NCBI GenBank assembly: GCA_003159055.1
Contig: PMLH01000098.1
Coordinates: forward strand, 2,607 to 8,386
DNA from: Myxococcales bacterium
GTDB taxonomy: Bacteria; Myxococcota; Polyangia; Fen-1088
Length of the DNA: 5,780 nucleotides
Direction: 5' to 3'
Position 1 is the stretch's first letter, and each line of letters opens with the position of its first letter. Under the pieces are notes generated by a model that saw only the letters and a program-made list of their open reading frames with translations, ran no database searches and was not told where the DNA came from. The translations under genes and the position numbers were made by a program. This document shows positions 1 through 5,156 of the stretch, one piece after another.

Positions 1-42
1 CTCGCCGCAGAGTTCGCAGGTGCCAGCAAAGAAGGAGAACAC
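1..42 (-). CDS. Possible 5' end of a Cys-x-x-Cys protein, cut by window edge
   Basis: A GTG at 42-40 on the minus strand overlaps the TAG stop of the preceding gene by one base (TAGTG), an arrangement typical of translationally coupled genes. The 14 visible codons read MFSFFAGTCELCGE, whose C-x-x-C-G-E looks like one half of a zinc knuckle or ribbon. There is no convincing Shine-Dalgarno sequence, only a G-run about 12 bases upstream. The same frame stays open for some distance upstream of the GTG, so the start could be further back. Too little is visible to assign a function; the call rests on the overlap and the CxxC pair alone. Confidence 0.3.
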   Translation of the reverse strand, partial: MFSFFAGTCELCGE

Positions 43-482
43 TACGCGACCGGCCCCCGAAGCCCGCCCAGGTGCTGCGCCTGCCACTGAACCAGCGGAA
101 CTCGCGCCAGTATCGCCATTGGCCCCGACGAGACGCGACCCCGCGGTTGTTGCCCGCCGGCACCCAACAGCTTGGGGCCCAGCGTGTCCTCAACCATCGC
201 TCCCAGGATTGCCACCACGTCGCACTTCTCGGGCGGTAGCGGCTTGCCGAGTTCAAACACCTCTACGCCTTCGGGTGGTTTTTGCCATTCCTCTGGCTCT
301 CCGGCCAGCACTTCGACCACGCCATCGGCAGTGGTTCGCATCTTGTGCTGAGGCACGAGCATCACGTTGGCATTGGGCATGACTTGCAATTGAACGCTGG
401 TGCCCACCCGATGGCCGACGGGGAGCAGCGGCGGCAGCGTGTCGTTCAGCTGGGCGCGGGGATTGGCGTGATGGTCGCTCAT
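42..482 (-). CDS. Hypothetical protein, 146 aa, accessory cassette
   Basis: I do not recognise this family. The 146-aa product begins MSDHHANPRAQLND, has no signal peptide or membrane span, and is rich in Pro, Gly and Val. Residues 18-48 look beta-forming (short hydrophobic strands separated by turns) and residues 60-83 form an acidic, proline-bounded stretch (GEPEEWQKPPEGVEVFELGK). The C-terminal third (about 105-146) is Gly/Gln/Arg-rich. I chose the ATG at 482-480 because AGGAGA (498-493) sits 10 bases upstream. A longer reading from GTG at 572-570 would overlap the upstream TGA as GTGA and add 30 residues, but lacks its own ribosome site. It lies downstream of the helix-turn-helix gene on the same strand and is probably co-transcribed with it, opposite in direction to the structural genes. 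It may be accessory cargo; no function is claimed. Confidence 0.6.
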   Translation of the reverse strand: MSDHHANPRAQLNDTLPPLLPVGHRVGTSVQLQVMPNANVMLVPQHKMRTTADGVVEVLAGEPEEWQKPPEGVEVFELGKPLPPEKCDVVAILGAMVEDTLGPKLLGAGGQQPRGRVSSGPMAILARVPLVQWQAQHLGGLRGPVA

Positions 483-568
483 TGGGTTTTCTTCTCCTGT
501 CGGTTTAGCTGACATGTGCCCTGGGCGAGGACGATCTGCCAGCTTCGTCCTGGCAAGGAACCGCGCAA

Positions 569-751
569 TCACGGGGTCCTTGTTTCTACGAGAGCGATGC
601 CAGCCTCTAGTAGCGCCTTTTCGATGCGCTCCCTTGTCATCGCCTTGGTTCGTTGACCCGTGAGCACCCGCCGAACCGTCCGCGGATGAGCCGACGCTGC
701 TACGGCAATTCTCCTCACAACATGTTCAGGGACCACTAACGGCGTAGTCAT
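569..751 (-). CDS. Small LacI-type helix-turn-helix DNA-binding protein, 60 aa
   Basis: The 60-aa product is essentially one DNA-binding domain. Residues 9-30 (first helices, then HPRTVRRVLTG) followed by TRERIEKALLEAGI (39-52) parallel the LacI headpiece, where VSxxTVSRVLNG is the turn and recognition helix and TRERVLxAxxxLGY the third helix. The ligand-binding/oligomerisation core of LacI repressors is absent, and nothing after residue 60 replaces it. The ATG at 751-749 is preferred because AGGTGA (761-756) lies 4 bases upstream; a GTG at 796-794 would add 15 residues without a clear ribosome site. The TGA stop lies within the 572-569 GTGA of the possible longer form of the next gene, suggesting one transcript. 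It faces the protease gene across a short divergent region and probably controls its own promoter or the adjacent phage genes; the target is inferred, not seen. Confidence 0.7.
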   Translation of the reverse strand: MTTPLVVPEHVVRRIAVAASAHPRTVRRVLTGQRTKAMTRERIEKALLEAGIALVETRTP

Positions 752-844
752 ATAGTCACCTGTGGACCCTTTTATCGAAAACGTCAAGTGGCCCACGTAT
801 GACTATTCCGTGTCTCCGGATTCGGACGTAACACCAAAAATGAA
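752..844. promoter_or_regulatory. Divergent intergenic region between regulator and protease genes
   Basis: These 93 bases separate the minus-strand regulator start from the plus-strand protease start, so any promoter for the minus-strand cassette must lie here or overlap the protease gene. The stretch is more AT-rich than the flanking genes. A minus-strand TTGACG (787-782) resembles a -35 box but has no good -10 at 16-18 bases. AATAGT (809-804, minus strand) is a weak -10 candidate with a poor -35. No convincing sigma-70 promoter faces the structural genes, which may instead be transcribed from further upstream. TAGTCATA (745-752, covering the regulator's start codon) recurs inverted as TATGACTA (798-805), 53 bp apart. 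Confidence 0.35.
783..803. promoter_or_regulatory. Candidate operator: hyphenated dyad
   Basis: GTCA (783-786) and GTGG (788-791) are mirrored by CCAC (793-796) and TGAC (800-803) around a central C at 792. This gives eight paired positions with unequal spacers (A versus GTA) between inner and outer arms. The inner 9 bases, GTGGCCCAC, are perfectly symmetric. It lies 32-52 bp upstream of the small helix-turn-helix gene, where an autoregulatory operator would be expected, and the outer right arm is part of the inverted repeat shared with the regulator's start region. That it binds this protein is inference from position and symmetry only. Confidence 0.3.
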
Positions 845-2086
845 GTGGGCGAGGCAAAGCGTAAGCGAGCATACGAGCAGTCGGTCGCACTGGCGGCCTA
901 CGCTGTAGTCCCGTTCGATCCTCCCGCCGAGGGCCAGAAGCGAGTCGCCCCCTCGGAATTCCGCCTGTTTCGCTACGGCGTGAACGCGACCATGAAGGGC
1001 GACTTTGTCTTTGATGAGCGCTCGGCAGAGTCGACGCTGGCCATGCATGTGAAGCAGGGCGTGCCGTACATGGGCGATTACGAGCACATGAGCCTAGTGC
1101 GCCCGCCCATCAAGGCGCCGGCATCCATCACGGAATTCGCGCCCGAGATTCGCCAGGACTCCACCGGCAAGCCCGAGCTGTGGGCTACCGACGTCCATTG
1201 GACCGACGACGCCAAGGCAGAAGTCGAGGCCGGGCACTACCGCCTCTACTCGCCCGCGTTCATGCCCGACCTGGACGCCGACGGCAATCCCACTCCCGAC
1301 AACCATATCGATTACCTCATCAACGTGGCGCTGACGAACCTGCCGGCGTCCTACGGCCTGCAACCTCTCGTCGCGGCCAGCGCCGCGCAAACCTCCGAAG
1401 GAGACGCCCCGATGGAAGAAGAACTCAAGGCCCTTGCACAGAAGCTCGCAGCGTCCGAGAAGGACCGCGAGGAATTCAAGGCGCTCTGCCAGAAGATGGG
1501 CGCCACCGTGTTGAAGCTCACCGGCAAGTCGTTCGACGACTGGGCCAAGGAAGAGTCTGACGAGCACGAGGCCCTGAGCGAAAGCGACGAAGAGCGCATT
1601 CTGCGCAAGAATTCGAAGCCAGCGAAGGACGAGGAGCTGAAGGCCCTCACCGCGCTCAAGGCCACCGTCGTCACGGTGACCGGCAAGACGGACATCGCGG
1701 AGGCGTCCGGAGTTCTGGTTACCCTGGGCGAGCAGGCCAAGCAGTTCGTCGCTCTCAAGGCAGACCAGGTCAAGTTCGCCGCCGAGCAGGCCGAGAAGGA
1801 CTTCGCGGCTCTCCTCGAAAAGGGCATCGCCGAGTTCAAGATTCCCCCGGCTGAAAAGGAAAGCCTGGTCGCGCTCAAGGCTGACGCCGGTGTCGTCCAC
1901 GCGATCAAGTACCTGTCCGGCCGCCTGAGTGGCCCCGCGCTGGTCAACGGCAAAGAGCCCAAGCAGCCACATCCCGCCTCGGCAATCACGCCCGAGCGCG
2001 CGCAGATCGCCGCAATTTCGGCCGGTCGCTTCGGCGGCATGGTCGCTCTCAAAGCCCACCTCACCGCCGAAGCATCCGCCAAGTAA
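845..2086 (+). CDS. I: Mu I-type prohead protease with C-terminal scaffold
   Basis: This is a 413-aa Mu gpI-type prohead protease: it cleaves the internal scaffold, and often itself, during head maturation. The protease domain covers about residues 15-180. DYEHMSL (78-84) carries the likely catalytic His81, YRLYSPAF (132-139) the likely nucleophile Ser136, and DYLINVALTNLPA (156-168) is the conserved block that follows in this family. Residues 190-413 are charged, Ala/Lys/Glu-rich and helical, as expected of a scaffold. TGK-containing segments at 220-229 and 273-281 and repeated VALKA motifs (302, 342, 400) mark that region. The GTG start at 845 has no Shine-Dalgarno sequence and gives a very basic start (MGEAKRKR). 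The frame is open back to 803 but offers no better start, and the next ATG is at residue 50. The true N-terminus is therefore uncertain, though the function is not. The decoration gene follows 29 bp downstream. Confidence 0.9.
   Translation: MGEAKRKRAYEQSVALAAYAVVPFDPPAEGQKRVAPSEFRLFRYGVNATMKGDFVFDERSAESTLAMHVKQGVPYMGDYEHMSLVRPPIKAPASITEFAPEIRQDSTGKPELWATDVHWTDDAKAEVEAGHYRLYSPAFMPDLDADGNPTPDNHIDYLINVALTNLPASYGLQPLVAASAAQTSEGDAPMEEELKALAQKLAASEKDREEFKALCQKMGATVLKLTGKSFDDWAKEESDEHEALSESDEERILRKNSKPAKDEELKALTALKATVVTVTGKTDIAEASGVLVTLGEQAKQFVALKADQVKFAAEQAEKDFAALLEKGIAEFKIPPAEKESLVALKADAGVVHAIKYLSGRLSGPALVNGKEPKQPHPASAITPERAQIAAISAGRFGGMVALKAHLTAEASAK
1397..1414 (+). promoter_or_regulatory. Internal ribosome-binding site for the scaffold
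   Basis: GAAGGAG (1397-1403), 8 bases and ATG form a near-ideal start signal inside an open reading frame. By contrast, the start of the enclosing gene at 845 has no such sequence. This predicts more scaffold than full-length protease, the ratio needed for head assembly. Confidence 0.75.
1412..2086 (+). CDS. Z: Internal in-frame start: separate head scaffold protein (Z-like)
   Basis: Within the protease gene, ATG 1412 (Met190) is preceded by GAAGGAG (1397-1403) at 8-base spacing, the strongest ribosome-binding site inside this gene. Translation from it would give a 224-aa protein, MEEELKALAQKLAASEK onward, containing all of the helical region and none of the protease. In Mu the scaffold gpZ is made from an internal start of gene I, and other tailed phages such as lambda (C/Nu3) use the same nested arrangement. 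The product would assemble with the major head protein and then be removed by the protease. The join falls in a flexible Ala/Ser/Thr segment (176-188), exactly where a linker is expected. The ribosome site is seen directly; use of the start is inferred from it and from the Mu precedent. Confidence 0.75.
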   Translation: MEEELKALAQKLAASEKDREEFKALCQKMGATVLKLTGKSFDDWAKEESDEHEALSESDEERILRKNSKPAKDEELKALTALKATVVTVTGKTDIAEASGVLVTLGEQAKQFVALKADQVKFAAEQAEKDFAALLEKGIAEFKIPPAEKESLVALKADAGVVHAIKYLSGRLSGPALVNGKEPKQPHPASAITPERAQIAAISAGRFGGMVALKAHLTAEASAK

Positions 2087-2098
2087 CGGCGGAGTCTC

Positions 2099-2121
2099 AG
2101 CAAAGGAAAATCACCATGGCA
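2099..2121 (+). repeat. Duplicated ribosome-binding leader, copy 1
   Basis: This 23-base stretch, from AGCAAAGGAAAATCACC through ATG to GCA, is identical to 3046-3068. It includes the AAAGGA ribosome-binding sequence, the ATG and the first base triplet after it of the decoration gene. The identity ends at both sides, at 2098 and 2122. Confidence 0.9.
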
Positions 2122-3030
2122 CTCAGCGCCCCTACCCAAAGAATCTACGACCTCGACGTCGCGCTCAACTACTACCTGCAGGCCGCTGTCGTGGCGTACC
2201 AAGGCGGCATCGCCGTCCTTCGCGCCGGCTACGTGCGCCCCGGCGCCGTTGCTGTTGGCGACGTGTGCGTCGGCGTTTTCGACTTCGAAGCCCAGGGCGG
2301 CATCGCCGGCATGACTGGCATCAGCGACAACAGCGCCGGATCTCCCGGCGACCTGACGGCCAACGTGCGGCGCACCATCGCCCGCGTGAAGAACAGCGCA
2401 AACGCCGACCTGATCGCGCAAGCGAACGTTGGCTCGCCCTGCTTCGTCGTCGACGACGAGACGGTCGCCCTCACCGACGGCGGCGGTACCCGCTCCGTCG
2501 CTGGAACCATCCGACGTGTCGACACCGCAGGCGTGTGGGTCGAGTTCGGCAGCGTGAACGGCACCAGCCTCGCGGCGGAAATCACCTCGCGCCAGGCACT
2601 TGCGACCGACCTCGCCAGCTCCACTGGTACCACGCTGGCCGGCGTGCTCAAGGGCACCCAGGTCGCCACGGTGGCAACCGGAAATGTCGTCGGCGCCGTC
2701 CCCGTCGAACACCTGATTACCGTCGCCGACGGTGCAACCGCGGACATCGACGCGGTGCTGACCCACAAGACCCTCGTCACGGGTGTGACGGTCATCAAGG
2801 GCCAGGCCGCGGGCGGCGCGGGCGACACCATTACGGTGAAGAACACCGCGACCGCCATTACCGACGCCATGAGCATCAACGTGGCAGCCAAGACGGTCGT
2901 CCGCATGGGTACCTGCGACGATGCCCAGTCGACCATCAACGCGGGCGGAACCCTCCGCATCACCCGCACCAAAGCATCGGTAGCCAACGTCGGATGCACG
3001 GTCATCGTTCACGGCCTCCGGGTGGCCTAA
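2116..3030 (+). CDS. Head decoration (cement) candidate, two-module, 304 aa
   Basis: This lies where Mu-like phages encode a small protein between protease and major head protein. Residues 1-147 match that type: a glycine-rich beta protein with RPGAVAVGDVCVGVFD (41-56), DNSAGSPGDL (71-80), VKNSANAD (91-98), FVVDDETVALTDGGGTRSVAGTI (split here as 110-119 and 120-132) and a closing VWVEFG (140-145). Such proteins bind the outside of the capsid. After a Ser/Thr/Ala linker (about 148-195), residues 196-304 form a second beta-rich unit (LITVADGATADIDAVL, VTVIKGQAAGGAGDTI, VKNTATAITDAM, AGGTLRITRT). That pattern is seen in other phage surface or decoration proteins, so the gene looks like a fusion. 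No catalytic motif, signal peptide or membrane span is present. AAAGGA lies 8-10 bases before ATG 2116. Its adjacent major head gene has the same leader. The family assignment is from pattern memory, not a search. Confidence 0.72.
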   Translation: MALSAPTQRIYDLDVALNYYLQAAVVAYQGGIAVLRAGYVRPGAVAVGDVCVGVFDFEAQGGIAGMTGISDNSAGSPGDLTANVRRTIARVKNSANADLIAQANVGSPCFVVDDETVALTDGGGTRSVAGTIRRVDTAGVWVEFGSVNGTSLAAEITSRQALATDLASSTGTTLAGVLKGTQVATVATGNVVGAVPVEHLITVADGATADIDAVLTHKTLVTGVTVIKGQAAGGAGDTITVKNTATAITDAMSINVAAKTVVRMGTCDDAQSTINAGGTLRITRTKASVANVGCTVIVHGLRVA

Positions 3031-3045
3031 CCGCCCTGCTTTGAA

Positions 3046-3068
3046 AGCAAAGGAAAATCACCATGGCA
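3046..3068 (+). repeat. Duplicated ribosome-binding leader, copy 2
   Basis: Exact 23-base match to 2099-2121, here covering the AAAGGA ribosome-binding sequence, ATG 3063 and second codon of the major head gene. Both genes start Met-Ala. A shared leader would give the two capsid proteins similar initiation strength. Confidence 0.9.
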
Positions 3069-4022
3069 GCCATCACTCCCGCACTTCTCGACGCTCTCTT
3101 CCGCCAGTACCAGTTTCAGTTCACCAGCATGTACAACGCAACGCCGACCTACTGGCCGTCGTTCGCGAGTGAGATGCCTTCGGGCAGCTCCGAAAACGTG
3201 TACGCGTGGCTTGAGCAGTTCTCTGGCATGCGCCAGTGGCAGGGCAGCCGTCAGGTCAAGTCGGCCATCGGTCGCGACTACCGCCTGACCAACATCCCAT
3301 TCGAGCTCACGGTCGGTCTCCCGCGCGCCAAGATCGCCGACGATCAGCACGGCTTCTTCGGCGCCGTCATCGAGAACATGGGCATGTCCACGAAGCAGCT
3401 GCCTGACCAGCGACTGTCGCTCGTGGTCGAATCCGGCACCACGGCTCTCTGCTGGGACGGCCAGCCGTTCTTCGCCGATGCTCACCCCGTTAACCTCGAC
3501 GACAGCTCGCTCGGCACGTACGACAACAACCTCACGGGCGCGTCGTACAACTTCCTCACTGACCCCAAGGGAACCTGGGCGGCGATGAAGGCGGTGGCGA
3601 AGAAGTACAAGGACGGCGGCGGCAAGCCCCTCGCGGTCGTGCTCGATACCGTCATGGTCGGTCCTGACCTTGAGGACGCAGCCCTCACGCTCGCCAACGC
3701 GCAAACGATCGCAACGACGATCAAGAACGTCGCAGGCGACCAGAACGTAGCAGCGGCTGGCATCACGAACATCTACGCGGGTTCGCTGAATATCATCATC
3801 AACCCGTTCCTCACGTCTGACCCGCTGGCGGTTTACGGCCTTTGCACCAAGCGCGCCGTGAAGCCGTTTTTGTGGCAGAACCGCGAGGCCGCGGACTTCA
3901 TCGCCCGCACCGCTCCCGACGATCCGAACGTGTTCGACAAGGACGAGATCCTCTACGGATCGAAGGCCCGCGGCGCCGCAGGTTATGGCCTGCCCTGGAC
4001 CTGCGTCCGCGCTCACGCGTAG
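3063..4022 (+). CDS. T: Mu T-type major head subunit
   Basis: This 319-aa protein is the major capsid protein, forming the icosahedral shell. Family hallmarks appear in order: an N-terminal helical segment LLDALFRQYQFQFTSMYN (8-25); W-rich MRQWQGSRQV (56-65); YRLTNIPFELTVGLPRAKIADDQ, covering 73-95 and including the conserved FELTV and the IxDD pair; CWDGQPFFADAHPV (130-143), matching the YDGQ-FF-DTDHP signature of Mu T; KPFLWQNRE (267-275); and a C-terminal VFDKDEILYGSKARGAAGYG (290-309). The length is close to that of Mu T (about 305 aa). AAAGGA sits 7-9 bases before ATG 3063, within a leader identical to that of the preceding gene. It should be the most abundant product of this operon. A strong hairpin begins 8 bases after the TAG. 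Confidence 0.93.
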   Translation: MAAITPALLDALFRQYQFQFTSMYNATPTYWPSFASEMPSGSSENVYAWLEQFSGMRQWQGSRQVKSAIGRDYRLTNIPFELTVGLPRAKIADDQHGFFGAVIENMGMSTKQLPDQRLSLVVESGTTALCWDGQPFFADAHPVNLDDSSLGTYDNNLTGASYNFLTDPKGTWAAMKAVAKKYKDGGGKPLAVVLDTVMVGPDLEDAALTLANAQTIATTIKNVAGDQNVAAAGITNIYAGSLNIIINPFLTSDPLAVYGLCTKRAVKPFLWQNREAADFIARTAPDDPNVFDKDEILYGSKARGAAGYGLPWTCVRAHA

Positions 4023-4030
4023 TTCCTCCA

Positions 4031-4071
4031 GGTCCACGCGCTGGCTTTGCCTTCTTCCCAGCGCGCGGACC
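4031..4071 (+). terminator. Hairpin after major head gene (no U-tract)
   Basis: GGTCC (4031-4035) pairs with GGACC (4067-4071) and CGCGCTGG (4037-4044) with CCAGCGCG (4058-4065). That gives 13 GC-rich pairs interrupted by one A/C mismatch, with a 13-base pyrimidine-rich loop (4045-4057). No T-run follows, so it is not a classical intrinsic terminator. As an RNA structure directly after the capsid gene, it more likely protects the 3' end of the T message or partly attenuates transcription into the following genes. The pairing is seen directly; the role is inferred. Confidence 0.55.
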
Positions 4072-4114
4072 GCTCCTTACGAGAGAGGGCATTCCGATAG
4101 AGGTAACTATCGAC

Positions 4115-4684
4115 ATGAGCACGCGATACATCGTCAGAGCACCGGATCGATCAGGGCAAGGATACGACGCCGTGTGGACGCCCGGACGCCGTTGGCCTGG
4201 AGGCAAAGAGGTCGAGGTCGAAGTTCTCGACCAGGACGAATGCCCCGCCATCACGGAGCGAGTCGACCCGAGCAGCGAAGAAAAACGAACGTTTTCGCAC
4301 CCGACGCAGATCGGGCGAAAGGCTTGGGCGCGAATCAAGATCGACCCATTATTGACTGTTCGCCCGGTGGGGGATTCCCCAGCCGAGGCTGTGACATTGC
4401 AGGCAGCTCTCGCCGATGCGTTGGCGAAGCTCGCCGAGGCAACCGAGAAGGTGACCAGCAACGATGCGCGCGCGTCCCTGGCTGAGCGCGAGGTTGTGAA
4501 GCTCGGCGAGGCGCTCTCGGTGGCCAATGCGAAGATCGACGAGCTGACCGAACGGTTGAACCCACCTGGCACCATCGCCGCGAAGATCGCCGAGTTGGAA
4601 GAGCAGCTTACCGCGCCGCCCACTGCGGACTCCGCCAGTCAAACCAAAGGCTCGGGCAAGGGCTCGACCAAGCGCGGAGGCTAA
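4115..4684 (+). CDS. gp35-position protein with coiled coil, 189 aa
   Basis: This gene sits between T and gp36, where Mu-like phages carry gp35. Residues 1-85 are compact and mixed alpha/beta: YIVRAPDRSGQGYDAVWTPG (5-24), an acidic EVEVEVLDQDE (32-42), and IGRKAWARIKIDPLLTVRPV (66-85). The last block resembles the closing segment of gp35-like proteins, in which a short helix leads to a Pro-Leu-Val strand. Residues 89-166 are strongly heptad-like (LADALAKLAEATEKV, LGEALSVANAKIDELTERL, KIAELEEQL) and should form a coiled coil, followed by a Ser/Gly/Lys tail ending KRGG. Small gp35 proteins are usually much shorter, so the coiled coil would be an extension. GAGGT (4100-4104) precedes ATG 4115 by 10 bases; the frame is open upstream into T but without a better start. 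The exact role in the virion is unknown. Confidence 0.6.
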   Translation: MSTRYIVRAPDRSGQGYDAVWTPGRRWPGGKEVEVEVLDQDECPAITERVDPSSEEKRTFSHPTQIGRKAWARIKIDPLLTVRPVGDSPAEAVTLQAALADALAKLAEATEKVTSNDARASLAEREVVKLGEALSVANAKIDELTERLNPPGTIAAKIAELEEQLTAPPTADSASQTKGSGKGSTKRGG

Positions 4685-4687
4685 TCC

Positions 4688-5155
4688 GTGGACGGCTACT
4701 GCACGACTGCCCAACTCACGCAGTACGGGATACGTGCGGAAGCCCTACGGACCATCGATCCGTCCGATCTCCAGGCGGCCATCCTGGCGGCGAGTAAAAC
4801 GATCGACGGTTACCTCCGGTCGCGCTACAAGCTGCCGCTGGTCGCCTGGGGTGAGGACATTAGGCTTATTTGCGCGCGCCTCGCCGTGTACCAGCTCGTG
4901 GTGGTGCGCGGATTCAACGCGGCCAGGGCCGGGGACGATCAGCTGGAGAAACAGTACGAGATCTCCATGCAGACCCTGCGGGACATCCCGCCCGCCAAGT
5001 ACAGCCCGGACGTCACGGACTCGTCGAGCAGCGCCGCCCCCGGCGTTTCGGCACCAGCCGGGTCAGTCCAAATTTTCTCGAACAGCAGCCGCGGCTACTT
5101 TGCCGACGACCGGGGCACCGCCGGGCCCTCAGGGCCATTTCAGGGGAGGCGGTAA
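4688..5155 (+). CDS. gp36-like DUF1320 head-tail protein, 155 aa
   Basis: The 155-aa product matches the DUF1320/Mu gp36 family: an N-terminal YCTTAQLTQYG (4-14), then DLQAAILAASKTIDGYLRSR (27-46) and YKLPL (47-51), which is the family's most typical block (an Ala-rich helix, then D-G-Y-L-x-x-R-Y-x-L-P-L), then a helix ICARLAVYQLVV (61-72), and EKQYEISMQTLRDI (87-100). These proteins are small helical virion components placed with the head-tail joining genes; their exact contact is not known to me. Residues 110-155 form a Ser/Ala/Gly/Pro tail containing SVQIFSNSSRGYF (126-138), which resembles the C-terminal end of other family members. The start is GTG 4688, chosen because GGAGG (4676-4680) lies 7 bases upstream, within the last codons of the preceding gene, from which it is separated by 3 bases. 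Confidence 0.85.
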   Translation: MDGYCTTAQLTQYGIRAEALRTIDPSDLQAAILAASKTIDGYLRSRYKLPLVAWGEDIRLICARLAVYQLVVVRGFNAARAGDDQLEKQYEISMQTLRDIPPAKYSPDVTDSSSSAAPGVSAPAGSVQIFSNSSRGYFADDRGTAGPSGPFQGRR

Positions 5156-5156
5156 C

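Noticed and set aside
20..512. Plus-strand frames at 20-382 and 282-512
   Set aside because: No ribosome sites or motifs; composition fits shadows of the minus-strand gene.
483..572. Longer N-terminus for the 146-aa minus-strand protein from GTG 572
   Set aside because: The GTGA overlap is suggestive, but there is no own ribosome site, while ATG 482 has AGGAGA at good spacing. Kept as an alternative only.
764..787. Sigma-70 promoter using TTGACG (787-782, minus strand)
   Set aside because: The hexamer at 17-base spacing is CACAGG, not a -10 box, so the promoter call is not supported.
1351..3012. Very long minus-strand open frame (553 codons) opposite the protease and decoration genes, plus similar ones at 1094-2059 and 3027-4037
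   Set aside because: Long antisense frames are expected opposite GC-rich genes. The plus-strand genes here match known families and have ribosome sites, while the antisense products are Arg/Gly/Val-rich without motifs.
1929..3044. 371-codon plus-strand frame overlapping the decoration gene
   Set aside because: The product is an Arg/His/Pro-rich out-of-frame translation, and it overlaps a gene with a clear start and family pattern.
4031..4080. Classical intrinsic terminator after the major head gene
   Set aside because: The hairpin is strong, but the following bases lack a T-run and the downstream genes are part of the same functional cluster.
3842..4114. Upstream extension of the gp35-position protein to 3842
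   Set aside because: It would overlap the end of the major head gene out of frame and has low-complexity residues; ATG 4115 has a ribosome site.
4734..5156. Upstream extension of the G protein frame across the gp36 gene
   Set aside because: The extended part is an Arg/Pro-rich shadow of gp36; GTG 5157 with GGGGAGG is the supported start.
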